64,000 nt of DNA, taken from the NCBI RefSeq assembly GCF_000721105.1, contig NZ_JOEV01000009.1, positions 186,001 through 250,000 on the forward strand. The letters are read 5' to 3'. The stretch is from Streptomyces cellulosae (GTDB taxonomy: Bacteria > Actinomycetota > Actinomycetes > Streptomycetales > Streptomycetaceae). Shown piece by piece: positions 8,605-18,911 of this stretch. Every line of letters begins with the position of its first letter. Position 1 is the first letter of the stretch. The notes below the pieces were generated by a model. That model was not told the DNA's origin. It did not search any database and saw nothing but the letters and a program-made list of their open reading frames with translations. Position numbers and translations under genes: made by a program.

Positions 8605-10236
8605 TCAGCCCATGTGCGGGTACGTGTAGTCGGTCGGCGGGGCCAGGGTCTCCTTGATGGCGCGGGTCAGGGTCCAGCGCATCAGGTTCTGCGGGGCGCC
8701 GGCCTTGTCGTTGGTGCCGGAGGCGCGGCCGCCGCCGAAGGGCTGCTGGCCGACGACGGCGCCGGTCGACTTGTCGTTGATGTAGAAGTTGCCGGCCGCG
8801 TAGCGGAGCTTGTCCATCGTGTACGCCGCCGCCGCGCGGTCGTTCGCGATGACCGAGCCGGTCAGGGCGTAGGCCGACACCTTCTCCATCTGCTCCAGCA
8901 TCGCCTCGTACTGGTCGTCCTCGTAGACATGCACGGCGAGGAACGGGCCGAAGTACTCGGTCGTGAAGACCTCGTTCGCGGGGTCCGTGCACTCGACGAC
9001 CGTCGGACGGACGAACCAGCCGACCGAGTCGTCGTACGTGCCACCGGCGACGATGGTGCAGGACGAGTCCGCCGCGGCCCGGTCGATCGCGGCCTTGTTC
9101 TTGGCGAAGGCGCGCTCGTCGATGACGGCGCCGATGAAGTGCGACAGGTCGGTGACGTCCCCCATGGCGATGCCGTCGACCTCGGCCGCGAACTCCTCCT
9201 TGAACCCGGAGTTCCAGATCGACGCCGGGATGTACGCCCGGGAGGTCGCCGAGCACTTCTGGCCCTGGTACTCGAAGGCACCGCGGGTCAGAGCGGTCTT
9301 CAGGACGGCACGGTCGGCGCTCGGGTGCGCGACGACGAAGTCCTTGCCGCCCGTCTCGCCGACGATGCGCGGGTAGCCGCGGTACTTCTCGATGTTGTTG
9401 CCGACCGTCTTCCACAGGTGCTGGAAGGTCTTGGTCGAACCGGTGAAGTGGATACCGGCGAGCTCCGGGTGGTTCAGCGCCACCTCGGAGACGGCGAGGC
9501 CGTCGCCCGTGACCAGGTTGATGACGCCCTTGGGCAGACCGGCCTCCTCGAGGAGCCGCATGAGGAGCACGGCGGCGTGGGTCTGGGTCGGGCTCGGCTT
9601 CCAGACCACCACGTTGCCCATCAGCGCGGGCGCGGTGGGCAGGTTGCCCGCGATCGCCGTGAAGTTGAACGGCGTGATCGCGTAGACGAAGCCTTCCAGC
9701 GGGCGGTGGTCCAGACGGTTCCAGACACCCGGGGCGTTGGCCGGGGGCTGCTCGGCGAGCAGGTCGCGGGCGTACTTGACGTTGAAGCGCCAGAAGTCGA
9801 CCAGCTCACAGGGACAGTCGATCTCCGCCTGCTGGGCCGTCTTGGACTGGCCGAGCATGGTGGAGGCGGCGAGGGTCTCCCGCCAGGGACCGGCCAGGAG
9901 TTCGGCGGCGCGCAGGATGATCGCGGCGCGGTCGTCGAAGGACATCGCGCGCCAGGCGGGCGCGGCGGCCAGGGCCGCGTCCACGGCGTCCCGCGCGTCC
10001 TGCTCGGTGGCGTTGCCGTACGTGCCGAGGCGGGCCTTGTGGTTGTGCGGCTGTACGACGTCGAAACGCTCGCCGCCGCCCAGTCGCCTGACGCCGCCGA
10101 TGGTGCAGGGCAGGTCGATCGGGTTGTCGGCCAGCTCCTTCAGCTTGGCCTCCAGCCGGGCCCGCTCGGGCGAGCCGGGGGCATAGCCGTGCACCGGCTC
10201 GTTGACGGGGGTGGGGACCTGGGTCACAGCGTCCAT
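8605..10236 (-). CDS. pruA: L-glutamate gamma-semialdehyde (delta-1-pyrroline-5-carboxylate) dehydrogenase
   Basis: The 543-residue aldehyde dehydrogenase converts P5C/glutamate semialdehyde to glutamate with NAD+, the second step of proline catabolism. It has the general base in VGETGGKDFVV, the catalytic Cys in YQGQKCSATSRAYIP and the terminal PFGGGRASGTNDKAG loop. Its length fits the monofunctional group-1 P5CDH. The ATG has AGGAG upstream. It lies 50 bases downstream of the proline dehydrogenase gene on the same strand, so the two probably form one proline-utilisation operon governed by the divergent PucR protein. Confidence 0.96.
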   Translation of the reverse strand: MDAVTQVPTPVNEPVHGYAPGSPERARLEAKLKELADNPIDLPCTIGGVRRLGGGERFDVVQPHNHKARLGTYGNATEQDARDAVDAALAAAPAWRAMSFDDRAAIILRAAELLAGPWRETLAASTMLGQSKTAQQAEIDCPCELVDFWRFNVKYARDLLAEQPPANAPGVWNRLDHRPLEGFVYAITPFNFTAIAGNLPTAPALMGNVVVWKPSPTQTHAAVLLMRLLEEAGLPKGVINLVTGDGLAVSEVALNHPELAGIHFTGSTKTFQHLWKTVGNNIEKYRGYPRIVGETGGKDFVVAHPSADRAVLKTALTRGAFEYQGQKCSATSRAYIPASIWNSGFKEEFAAEVDGIAMGDVTDLSHFIGAVIDERAFAKNKAAIDRAAADSSCTIVAGGTYDDSVGWFVRPTVVECTDPANEVFTTEYFGPFLAVHVYEDDQYEAMLEQMEKVSAYALTGSVIANDRAAAAYTMDKLRYAAGNFYINDKSTGAVVGQQPFGGGRASGTNDKAGAPQNLMRWTLTRAIKETLAPPTDYTYPHMG

Positions 10237-10286
10237 TGTTTCCGTAACTCCTTAGTGAGCGGTGTTGCGGGCGTCGTGGGGCGGGC

Positions 10287-11213
10287 TCAGCCTGTGGTGA
10301 CGAGGGAGCGGGCGAAGAACCGCAGGTTGGCCGGCTTCTCCGCGAGCCGTCGCATGAAGTAGCCGTACCAGTCGGTGCCGTAGGCGGTGTAGACGCGCAT
10401 CCGGTGGCCCTCGGCGGCGAGCCTCAGGTGTTCGTCGCCGCGGATGCCGTAGAGCATCTGGAACTCGTACTCGTCGAGCTTGCGGCCGGCGCGGTGGGCG
10501 AGTTCCTGGGCGATGGAGATGAGGCGCGGGTCGTGGGACCCGATCATGGGATACCCCTCGCCCTCCATCAGGACCTTCAGGATCCGCACGTACGCCTTGT
10601 CGATCTCGTGTTTGCTCTGGTGGGCGACCCCGGCGGGCTCCTTGTACGCCCCCTTCACGAGCCGTACCCGGCTCCCGTTCCCGGCGAGACGGCGGGCGTC
10701 GGCCTCGGTACGGAAGAGGTAGGCCTGGATGACGCAGCCGGTCTGCGGGAAGTCCTTCCGCAGCTCCTCGTGGATGGCGAACATCGAGTCGAGGGTGGTG
10801 TGGTCCTCCGCGTCCAGCGTGACCGTCGTCCCGATCGCGGCGGCGGCCTCGACGACGGGCCGGACGTTGGCGAGGGCCAGCTCGTGCCCGCCGGGGAGCG
10901 CCTGGCCGAACATCGACAGCTTCACGGACAGCTCGGCGCGGGTGCCCAGCTCCAGCTGCTTCAGCCGGTCAACGAGCTCCAGGTAGGCGTCCCGGGCCGC
11001 GGCGGCCTGCTCGGGCGTGGTGATGTCCTCGCCGACGACGTCCATCGTCAGCTCCAGGCCCCTGTCGGTCAGCTCCCGGACGACCGGGACGATCTCGTCC
11101 ACCGTCGCCCCCGGGATGAAGCGGTCGACGACCTGCCTGGTCACCGGGGCCGCCGAGATCAGACGTCGGATCCGGTCGCTGCGCGACGCGGCGAGAATCA
11201 CGGGACCCAGCAC
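10287..11213 (-). CDS. putB: Proline dehydrogenase (monofunctional)
   Basis: The 308-residue FAD TIM-barrel enzyme oxidises proline to P5C and passes electrons to the membrane quinone pool. Key stretches are TMDVVGEDI, AELSVKLSMFGQ, LDAEDHTTLD, RLVKGAYKEP, GSHDPRLI, YEFQMLYGIRGD and the substrate-binding YFMRRLAEKPAN near the end. The GTG start was chosen for GGAGG six bases upstream; the frame stays open upstream but loses coding character. It is first in an operon with pruA and divergent from a PucR regulator. Gene symbol usage varies (putB/fadM); the function is secure. Confidence 0.94.
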   Translation of the reverse strand: MLGPVILAASRSDRIRRLISAAPVTRQVVDRFIPGATVDEIVPVVRELTDRGLELTMDVVGEDITTPEQAAAARDAYLELVDRLKQLELGTRAELSVKLSMFGQALPGGHELALANVRPVVEAAAAIGTTVTLDAEDHTTLDSMFAIHEELRKDFPQTGCVIQAYLFRTEADARRLAGNGSRVRLVKGAYKEPAGVAHQSKHEIDKAYVRILKVLMEGEGYPMIGSHDPRLISIAQELAHRAGRKLDEYEFQMLYGIRGDEHLRLAAEGHRMRVYTAYGTDWYGYFMRRLAEKPANLRFFARSLVTTG

Positions 11214-11317
11214 GGGGCACCTCCACATACCAACCCGGATGAGGCCGCACCCGACGATTCGGGAACAGCACGGGGAACCACCGTGAAACCTAAGGATCCC
11301 TCCGATCGTCGGCCATC

Positions 11318-11327
11318 GACAGCTGTC
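11318..11327. promoter_or_regulatory. Palindrome in the putB/pucR divergent promoter region
   Basis: GACAGCTGTC is a perfect 10-bp palindrome within the 180-base interval separating the divergent putB and PucR genes. On the minus strand it forms part of a GTGACA -35-like element facing putB. It is a plausible binding site for the PucR protein, but this is inference from position alone. Confidence 0.35.
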
Positions 11328-11396
11328 ACGCATCCGTGCCGCAGATCTCAGACAGATGTATGAAGTCTGCGCCGAGTGCGGGAGAATGCCCACGTG

Positions 11397-12617
11397 ATGA
11401 CGCCGGAGCACAAGGACCACAAGGACCACCGGGACGACTACCAGGAGCTGGTCGACGAGATCTCCGAACTGCTCGGCGTCCCCGCGACCCTGGAGAACCG
11501 GGACTTCGAGCTGATCGCCTTCGGCGCCTACGACAGCGAGGGCGAGCTCGACGCGTCGGCGCTGGACCCGGTGCGCGCCCGCTCGATCCTGACCCGCCGT
11601 TCGACGGCGGCCGTCCGGACGTGGTTCGAGAGCTTCGGCATCACGCGGGCGACCGCCCCGGTCCGCATCCCGGCCACCCCGGAGGCGGGGGTGCACCGAG
11701 GGCGGATCTGTCTCCCCGTACGCCATCGCGGTGTCGTCCTCGGTTACGTCTGGCTCCTGGACGACGACCCGGGCCCGACCGAACGGCAGCTGACCGCGGC
11801 CATGGAGGTGACGGCCCGCATCGGCGCGCTGCTCGCGGACGAGGCGCAGCACGGGGCGGACCTGAGCCGGGAACTGCGGGCGGTCCTCACCGCCGAGCGG
11901 GACTGGCAGCACGACATGGCGGTCGCCGAGCTCCGCACGGCCCTCGGCCCCCGCGCCGACACCCTCCACACGATGGTCTGCGTCGCCCCCTGGCCCTCGG
12001 CCGACCCGGAGGACGCCCCCTCGGTCCGCACGGTGCCGGCGGCGACGGCCCTGTGCACGATCCCGTGGGGGACGACCGCCCACGCCCTCGCCCTGCTGGT
12101 CCGGCTCCGCTCGGCGGACGTCCTGACCCCGGCCACGTCGGCGGCGGGCCGGCTGCTGGAGCGGGCCCCCGGCGGGGCGGCGGGCGGGGACACGGGGGTG
12201 GCCGCGTCGGCCGCCGCGGGAATCGCGGCGGCTCGTGCGGGGCTGGCCGAACTGGGCGCGACCTGGCGGGAGGCCTCCGCGGCGGCCCGGGCGGCCCTGG
12301 CGGAACCCCGGTTCGGTCCGGTCGCGGAGTGGACGTCCATCGGCCCGTACCGGCTGCTGACCTCGCTGGCCCCGGGGTCGGCCCACGACCCCGCCGTACG
12401 CCCCCTGCTCTCCCCCGTCCACCGCGAACTCGCCCGCACCGCCGAGACCTACCTCGACTGCGCGGGCCAGGCCGGCCGCACGGCGGCGGAACTGGGCATC
12501 CACCGCCAGACGCTGTACTACCGCCTGTCCCGGGTGGAGAAGCTCACGGGGCTGGACCTGGACGACGGGGAGGACCGGTTGTTGCTGCACATGGCGTTGA
12601 AGGGGGCGCGACTGTAG
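11397..12617 (+). CDS. PucR-family transcriptional regulator of proline use
   Basis: The 406-residue protein ends in a PucR C-terminal helix-turn-helix: [20 protein letters not shown] and then [21 protein letters not shown]. The N-terminal half is a GAF-like sensor without obvious catalytic residues, followed by a GGDEF-fold-like middle region typical of CdaR/PucR proteins. It is divergent from putB-pruA, an arrangement usual for actinobacterial proline-responsive activators. The start is uncertain among ATG 11397, GTG 11394 and GTG 11376. The GGGAG at 11380 lies 9-12 bases from the inner two, so I prefer those. The ligand is inferred (proline or P5C). Confidence 0.87.
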   Translation: MTPEHKDHKDHRDDYQELVDEISELLGVPATLENRDFELIAFGAYDSEGELDASALDPVRARSILTRRSTAAVRTWFESFGITRATAPVRIPATPEAGVHRGRICLPVRHRGVVLGYVWLLDDDPGPTERQLTAAMEVTARIGALLADEAQHGADLSRELRAVLTAERDWQHDMAVAELRTALGPRADTLHTMVCVAPWPSADPEDAPSVRTVPAATALCTIPWGTTAHALALLVRLRSADVLTPATSAAGRLLERAPGGAAGGDTGVAASAAAGIAAARAGLAELGATWREASAAARAALAEPRFGPVAEWTSIGPYRLLTSLAPGSAHDPAVRPLLSPVHRELARTAETYLDCAGQAGRTAAELGIHRQTLYYRLSRVEKLTGLDLDDGEDRLLLHMALKGARL

Positions 12618-12673
12618 GCACGGACGGGGCCACGGCACGGCCGGACCGTACCGTGGCCCGCGCCAACTCGCGG

Positions 12674-13135
12674 TTACCTCGTCGCGGTGGCCAGTGCCGC
12701 GCGGATGGCGTCCGCGTCGACCGGCCGGCCCTTCTCGTTCGAGAACGGCCCGTACGGGGTCCCCCACACCGGCGTGCCCGTCGCCTGCCGCCAGCCATCG
12801 GCCAGCGGTCCCGCGTCCACGACGCCGTACCCGATGGATTCGATGAATTCCGTCACCGCCGCCTTCGCCGGCGCGGAGTCCCCGGCGATCGGCAGGTACG
12901 AGCGGTCGGCCGCCCCCGCCGGGCGGGCCAGTGACAGCAGGTGCTTGAAGAAGATGTTGTTGAACGCTTTCACGACCATGGCGTCCGGGATGTACCGCAG
13001 CAGCAGTTCGCTCGAGGTGAGCGACTTGCTGTCGAGCTCGGGGATGTGCCCGTCACGCTCGGGGCCGTAGTTGCACGTGCCGGGGTTGCGCCGGCCGTCC
13101 CGACAGTGACGCCGCCGAGCGCGGCGGCCAACGGC
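12674..13135 (-). pseudogene. N-terminally truncated NADPH:F420 reductase-like / NAD-binding oxidoreductase
   Basis: The C-terminal two thirds of an F420-dependent NADP reductase-like protein is well preserved: ERDGHIPELD, TSSELLLRYIPDAMVVKAFNN, LPIAGDSAPAKAAVTEFI, GYGVVDAGPLADGW. The Rossmann half with the GxGxxG nucleotide loop is absent; upstream bases become incoherent and meet the end of the TetR gene at 13141. It looks like a deletion that removed the promoter and about 100 residues. Without the cofactor fold it is unlikely to act as an enzyme. Confidence 0.72.
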
Positions 13136-13140
13136 GCTCG

Positions 13141-13725
13141 TCACCCCTTCGTGGCCGCCGCGATCACACGGCGCAACCCCTCGGTGAGCTGGTCCGCCTC
13201 GGGCGCGCCCTTCGGGTCGAAGGTCCACTGCATCACCAGGCCCAGCATCAGGACCAGATAGAAGTTGCCGAGGGTGTTCACGGTCTCGTCCGTGACGTCC
13301 TCCTCCCGCCCGCCCATGAACAGCGGGACGATGCCGCGCGCCCCCTCCCGCTGAGCCCGCGCCAAGTGCTCTCGGACCTCGGGCATCTGGTCACCCATCG
13401 CCACGATCTCCACGCTGAGCCGCCACAGACTGCCGGGCTCCCGCATGGTGTCGATGATGTTCGACCACACCTCCTGGAACCGTTCGAGGGATCCTGGCCG
13501 CGCGGTGCTTCCGGCGGTCACGTCGCCTTCGAACGCGTCACCCATCCCCTCGACCAGCGACACGTACGCCTGCGCCAGCAGCGCGTCCTTCGACCCGTAG
13601 TGGTACCCGATCGAGGCGAGGTTGGTCCCCGACTCCTTGACGATGTCGCGCGCCGTGGTGCGCGCGAACCCCTTCTCCAGCAGGCAGCGCTTCGCGCCTT
13701 CGAGCAGATCCTCGCGGTGTCCCAT
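13141..13725 (-). CDS. TetR-family repressor of the adjacent MFS exporter
   Basis: The 194-residue protein has a TetR helix-turn-helix: TTARDIVKESGTNLASIGYHYGSKDALLAQA (about residues 23-52). The C-terminal ligand domain is of the kind seen in small exporter repressors. I start at ATG 13725 (MGHREDLLEGAK); the frame could extend to 13764, but that would cover the operator repeats. It is divergent from the MFS exporter with about 100 bases of repeat-rich intergenic DNA, so autoregulation and control of the exporter are likely. The inducer is unknown. Confidence 0.88.
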   Translation of the reverse strand: MGHREDLLEGAKRCLLEKGFARTTARDIVKESGTNLASIGYHYGSKDALLAQAYVSLVEGMGDAFEGDVTAGSTARPGSLERFQEVWSNIIDTMREPGSLWRLSVEIVAMGDQMPEVREHLARAQREGARGIVPLFMGGREEDVTDETVNTLGNFYLVLMLGLVMQWTFDPKGAPEADQLTEGLRRVIAAATKG

Positions 13726-13746
13726 GCGGACCAGCCTATCCCTGGG

Positions 13747-13797
13747 TCCATACAAGCGTTCCATACGAGCGACTTATACACCCGTCCTAGACAAGCG
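13747..13797. promoter_or_regulatory. Direct-repeat operator array between tetR and MFS gene
   Basis: TCCATACAAGCG (13747-13758) and TCCATACGAGCG (13760-13771) are near-identical repeats 13 bases apart. A third related copy with ACAAGCG occurs at 13786-13797. The longer pair around the two ACAAGCGTT cores matches at most positions over 23 bases. They lie in the divergent promoter region, so they are candidate TetR sites. Confidence 0.5.
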
Positions 13798-13823
13798 TTT
13801 AAGACGCCCGTACAGTCAACCTC

Positions 13824-15356
13824 ATGACGACGAACCCGACGAGCACGACCGCCTCCTCCGGCACCCGCGCCGGCCGCCGCGAATGGACCGCCCTCGGTGT
13901 GCTGATGCTGCCGCTGCTGCTGGTCTCGATGGACGTCTCCGTCCTCTACTTCGCCATCCCGGCGATCAGCGCCGACCTGGAGCCGAGCGGCACCCAGCAG
14001 CTGTGGATCTTCGACATCTACGGTTTCGTCCTGGCGGGCCTGCTCATGACGATGGGCTCCCTCGGCGACCGCATCGGCCGTCGTCGGCTGCTGCTGATGG
14101 GCGCCGCCGCCTTCGGCACCGCCTCACTGGTGGCGGCGTACGCCAACAGCGCCGAGACCCTGATCGCGGCCCGCGCGGTCCTCGGCATCGGCGGCGCGAC
14201 CCTGATGCCGTCGACGATGGCGCTGGTCCGCACGATGTTCACCGACCCCACGCAGCGCACGAAGGCGGTCGGCCTGTGGTCCGGCGTGATGACGGCCGGG
14301 ATCGCGCTGGGCTCGGTGATGAGCGGTGTGCTCGTCGAGCACTTCTGGTGGGGTTCGGTCTTCCTGGTCAACCTGCCCGCAATGGCCCTGCTGCTGGTCC
14401 TCGGCCCGATCCTGCTGCCCGAGTCGAAGAACCCGAACCCCGGACGCTTCGACCTGCTGAGCGTCCCGCTCTCCCTGGCAGCGGTCCTGCCCGTGATCTA
14501 CGGCCTGAAGGAGATCCCGTCCGAGGGATGGAACGTGCGGTACGTCGTGTCGGTGACCGTCGGCCTGCTCTTCGCGGCGCTGTTCGTCCACCGCCAGCGC
14601 ACCACGGCCTCCCCGCTCATCTCACCGGCGCTGTTCCGCACACACGGCTTCACCCCGGCGGTCGTCCTCAACCTGGTCTCCGCCTTCGGGATGATGGGCT
14701 CCGCCTACTTCACCACGCAGTACCTCCAGTCGGTACTCGGCAAGAGCGCCCTGGAGGCCGCGCTGTGGAGCCTGCTGCCTTCCGTGCTCATCGGCGTCGC
14801 CGGGCCGCTCACGGCCCAGCTCGCGCAGCGGGGCGTGCACCGCGCCCACCTCGTCGCCGGAGGCTTCGCGGTCAGTGCGGGCGGCTATGCGCTGCTGGCC
14901 CTGGCGGACACGGACTCGCTCTGGCTGCTCCTGGTGGCGTGCGGCGTCCTGGCCTCCGGCGCCGTCGCCGTGATGTCCCAGCTGACCGACCTGGCCATGA
15001 GCACGGCACCGGTCGAGAAGGCGGGCGCGGCCTCGTCGCTCCTGGAGACCGGCACCGAGTTCGGCGGCGCCCTGAGCATGGCCGTCCTGGGCGCGATCGG
15101 TACGGCGATCTACCGCCACGACATGCCGACCTCGGCCCCGGCTCCGGCCCGCGAGACGCTGGGCGGGGCGCTCGCCGTGGCCGACCGGGTGCCGGGCCTG
15201 GCGACGACGGCACGTGAGGCGTTCACCAGCGGAATGCAGGCGGCCTCGATCGCAGGGGCGATCGTGCTGGCGGGGGCGGCGGTGCTGGCGGCGATGACGC
15301 TGCGGCGGGTTCAGGTGCGGGAGGTGACTCAGGAGCGGGACAAGGTCCCGGCATGA
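13824..15356 (+). CDS. DHA2-type (14-TM) MFS drug exporter
   Basis: The 510-residue integral membrane protein is of the EmrB/QacA/SmvA type. Motif A reads GSLGDRIGRRRLLLMG, the DVSVLYFAIPAIS stretch of TM1 carries the acidic residue typical of cation exporters, and antiporter motif C appears as GVMTAGIALGSVMSGV. Hydrophobic segments number about fourteen. It probably expels a lipophilic cation or antibiotic by proton antiport. The divergent TetR repressor supports an inducible efflux role. The stop codon lies inside a 16-bp tandem duplication. Confidence 0.9.
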   Translation: MTTNPTSTTASSGTRAGRREWTALGVLMLPLLLVSMDVSVLYFAIPAISADLEPSGTQQLWIFDIYGFVLAGLLMTMGSLGDRIGRRRLLLMGAAAFGTASLVAAYANSAETLIAARAVLGIGGATLMPSTMALVRTMFTDPTQRTKAVGLWSGVMTAGIALGSVMSGVLVEHFWWGSVFLVNLPAMALLLVLGPILLPESKNPNPGRFDLLSVPLSLAAVLPVIYGLKEIPSEGWNVRYVVSVTVGLLFAALFVHRQRTTASPLISPALFRTHGFTPAVVLNLVSAFGMMGSAYFTTQYLQSVLGKSALEAALWSLLPSVLIGVAGPLTAQLAQRGVHRAHLVAGGFAVSAGGYALLALADTDSLWLLLVACGVLASGAVAVMSQLTDLAMSTAPVEKAGAASSLLETGTEFGGALSMAVLGAIGTAIYRHDMPTSAPAPARETLGGALAVADRVPGLATTAREAFTSGMQAASIAGAIVLAGAAVLAAMTLRRVQVREVTQERDKVPA

Positions 15357-15382
15357 CAGAAGCCGGGCATGACAGAAGCCGG
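15351..15382. repeat. 16-bp tandem duplication at the end of the MFS gene
   Basis: GCATGACAGAAGCCGG is present twice in a row (15351-15366 and 15367-15382). The first copy contains the MFS stop codon, and the second runs into the shared terminator stem. It looks like recent slippage or a small duplication. Confidence 0.8.
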
Positions 15383-15415
15383 GTGACCCGAGGATTCTCG
15401 GCTCACCCGGCTTCT
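15374..15415. terminator. Bidirectional terminator between MFS gene and serA
   Basis: AGAAGCCGGGTGA pairs with TCACCCGGCTTCT, with an inner CCGAG/CTCGG stem. It separates the convergent MFS and serA genes, with serA ending 13 bases beyond. Confidence 0.85.
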
Positions 15416-15427
15416 TGCCGTGAAGCG

Positions 15428-17017
15428 TCAGACCAGGTTCACCGCACGCGCGGACGTCGCCCCGATCTCCTCCGCGACCTCGGCCAGCGTCCCGGCCGGC
15501 ACCGCGTCGTCGACGGTCAGCACGGCCAGCGCCTCGCCGCCGGCGACGGAGCGCGACACCTGCATACCGGCGATGTTGATGCCCGCCTCGCCGAAGACCC
15601 GGCCGACCGTGCCGACGACGCCGGGACGGTCCTCGTACCGCAGGACGACCATGTGGTCGGCGAGCGCGAGGTCGACGTCGTAGTCGCCGACCGCGACGAT
15701 CTTCTGCAGGTGCTTCGGGCCGGCCAGCGTGCCGGAGACCGAGACCTCCTCGCCGCTGCTGAGCGTGCCGCGCACGGTGACGACGTTGCGGTGCTCGGCC
15801 GACTCCGAGCTGGTGGTCAGCCGCACCTCGACGCCGCGCTCCTGGGCGAACAGCGGGGCGTTGACGTACGACACCGTCTCGTCGACGACGTCCTCGAAGA
15901 CACCCTTGAGGGCGGACAGCTCCAGCACCTTCACGTCGTGCTGGGTGATCTCGCCGTATACCTCGACGTCGAGGCGGACCGCGACCTCACCGGCGAGCGC
16001 GGTGAAGATGCGGCCGAGGCGCTCGGCGAGCGGCAGACCCGGCTTGACGTCCTCGGCGATGACGCCGCCCTGGACGTTCACCGCGTCCGGGACCAGTTCA
16101 CCGGCGAGCGCGAGGCGCACCGACTTGGCGACGGCGATACCGGCCTTCTCCTGCGCCTCGTCGGTGGAGGCACCGAGGTGCGGGGTGGCCACGACCTGGT
16201 CGAACTCGAAGAGCGGGGAGTCCGTGCAGGGCTCCTTGGTGTACACGTCGAGGCCGGCGCCGGCGACGCGGCCCTCCTTCAGCGCCGAGTACAGCGCCTC
16301 CTCGTCGACGATCCCGCCGCGCGCGGCGTTGACGATGCGCACGCTCGGCTTGACCTTGCGCAGCGCCTCGTCGCCGATCAGGCCGAGGGTCTCGGGGGTC
16401 TTGGGCAGGTGGACGGTGATGAAGTCGGAGACCTCGAGCAGCTCGTCCAGCGACAGCACCTTGACGCCCATCTGCGCGGCCCGCGCGGGCTGCACGTAGG
16501 GGTCGTAGGCGACGACCTTCATGCCGAACGCGGACATGCGCTGGGCGACGAGCGCGCCGATGCGGCCCAGACCCACGACACCGAGGGTCTTCTCTGCGAG
16601 CTCCACGCCCGTGTACTTGCTCCGCTTCCACTCGCCGTTCTTGAGGGCGGCGTTGGCCTGCGGGATGTTGCGGGCGGTGGCGAGGAGGAGACCGCAGGCC
16701 AGCTCGGCGGCGGTCACGATGTTGGAGGTGGGGGCGTTGACGACCATCACGCCGGCCTTGGTGGCGGCGGAGACGTCGACGTTGTCCAGGCCGACGCCGG
16801 CTCGTGCGACGACCTTCAGTTTGTTCGCGGCGGCCACGGCCTCCGCGTCGACCTTGGTGGCCGAACGGATCAGGATCGCGTCGACGTCGGCGATGGCCGG
16901 AAGCAGTTCGGCGCGGTCGGCGCCGTTGCAGTGCCGGATCTCGAAGTCGGGGCCAAGCGCGTCCACAGTCGCGGGCGACAGCTCTTCAGCGATGAGTACG
17001 ACGGGTTTCGAGCTCAC
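15428..17017 (-). CDS. serA: D-3-phosphoglycerate dehydrogenase
   Basis: The 529-residue type-I enzyme takes the first step of serine synthesis from 3-phosphoglycerate. It has the NAD loop GLGRIGALVAQR, the catalytic Arg in NAARGGIVDEEAL, the His in TPHLGASTDEAQ, an intervening regulatory domain (from about residue 320) and a C-terminal ACT domain with RPGVVGTVGRVFGEAGINIAGM for serine feedback. The size equals the long actinobacterial form. I chose GTG at 17017 because GAGGA lies six bases upstream. The leader (17018-17190) has a GGCCGTC-cc-GACGGCC hairpin (17044-17059) but no gene that I can see. Confidence 0.96.
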   Translation of the reverse strand: MSSKPVVLIAEELSPATVDALGPDFEIRHCNGADRAELLPAIADVDAILIRSATKVDAEAVAAANKLKVVARAGVGLDNVDVSAATKAGVMVVNAPTSNIVTAAELACGLLLATARNIPQANAALKNGEWKRSKYTGVELAEKTLGVVGLGRIGALVAQRMSAFGMKVVAYDPYVQPARAAQMGVKVLSLDELLEVSDFITVHLPKTPETLGLIGDEALRKVKPSVRIVNAARGGIVDEEALYSALKEGRVAGAGLDVYTKEPCTDSPLFEFDQVVATPHLGASTDEAQEKAGIAVAKSVRLALAGELVPDAVNVQGGVIAEDVKPGLPLAERLGRIFTALAGEVAVRLDVEVYGEITQHDVKVLELSALKGVFEDVVDETVSYVNAPLFAQERGVEVRLTTSSESAEHRNVVTVRGTLSSGEEVSVSGTLAGPKHLQKIVAVGDYDVDLALADHMVVLRYEDRPGVVGTVGRVFGEAGINIAGMQVSRSVAGGEALAVLTVDDAVPAGTLAEVAEEIGATSARAVNLV

Positions 17018-17193
17018 GTGAGTCCTCACATGTCCAATGCGGACGGCCGTCCCGACGGCCGCATGCGGTGGAGGGGTGCTAGCCGCGTGGAAGACGCACG
17101 ACGCTGTGGGCCTGACGCGTATGTTGTACGGCAGTGTAGTGGCGCGGCGGGGGTCGTCTTACGCCTTGGCGGAAGGATCACCCGGACGGGAGA

Positions 17194-17225
17194 GGTCCGG
17201 CCGCGGCGGGCGCCGCAGCCGGACC
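17194..17225 (-). terminator. ilvC terminator hairpin
   Basis: GGTCCGGC / GCCGGACC with an inner GC-rich stem lies seven bases after the ilvC stop. Confidence 0.7.
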
Positions 17226-17231
17226 ACCTCG

Positions 17232-18362
<1,131 letters not shown>

Positions 18363-18890
18363 TTATGCCGACCGGTCCAGGGCGCGCAGCGACCGGTCCG
18401 TGATCGAACGGGCACCGCGTCCGATCGCGATCGTGCCGGACTGCACCAGTTCCTTGATGCCGTACGGCTCGAGCATCTTGAGCATCGCCTCCAGCTTGTC
18501 GCTGGAGCCGGTGGCCTCGATGGTGACGGCCTCCGGAGAGACGTCGACCGTCTTGGCGCGGAACAGCTGGACGATCTCGACGATCTGGGAGCGCGTCTCG
18601 TTGTCGGCGCGCACCTTCACCAGAACGAGTTCGCGCTGGACGGCCGATCCGGGCTCCAGCTCGACGATCTTGAGCACGTTGACGAGCTTGTTGAGCTGCT
18701 TCGTCACCTGCTCCAGCGGCAGTTCGTCGACGACACTCACCACGATGGTGATGCGGGAGATGTCGGGGTGCTCGGTGACACCGACGGCGAGCGAGTCGAT
18801 GTTGAAGCCGCGGCGGGAGAACAGGGCGGCGATCCGGGCCAGGATGCCGGGCGTGTTCTCCACCAGGACCGAGAGCGTGTGCTTGGACAT
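18363..18890 (-). CDS. ilvN: Acetolactate synthase small (regulatory) subunit
   Basis: The 175-residue regulatory subunit has an N-terminal ACT domain (SVLVENTPGILARIAALFSRRGFNI) that binds valine and a C-terminal domain with VEIVQLFRAKTVDVSPE. It activates IlvB and gives it feedback sensitivity. It lies 21 bases downstream of ilvB and is surely cotranscribed with it. Confidence 0.97.
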   Translation of the reverse strand: MSKHTLSVLVENTPGILARIAALFSRRGFNIDSLAVGVTEHPDISRITIVVSVVDELPLEQVTKQLNKLVNVLKIVELEPGSAVQRELVLVKVRADNETRSQIVEIVQLFRAKTVDVSPEAVTIEATGSSDKLEAMLKMLEPYGIKELVQSGTIAIGRGARSITDRSLRALDRSA

Positions 18891-18911
18891 GTCTCTTTAC
18901 GTCTCTCTCGC

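Noticed and set aside
13141..15356. Antibiotic biosynthetic cluster or resistance island
   Set aside because: Only a TetR/MFS pair is present, with no biosynthetic enzymes; surrounding genes are primary metabolism.
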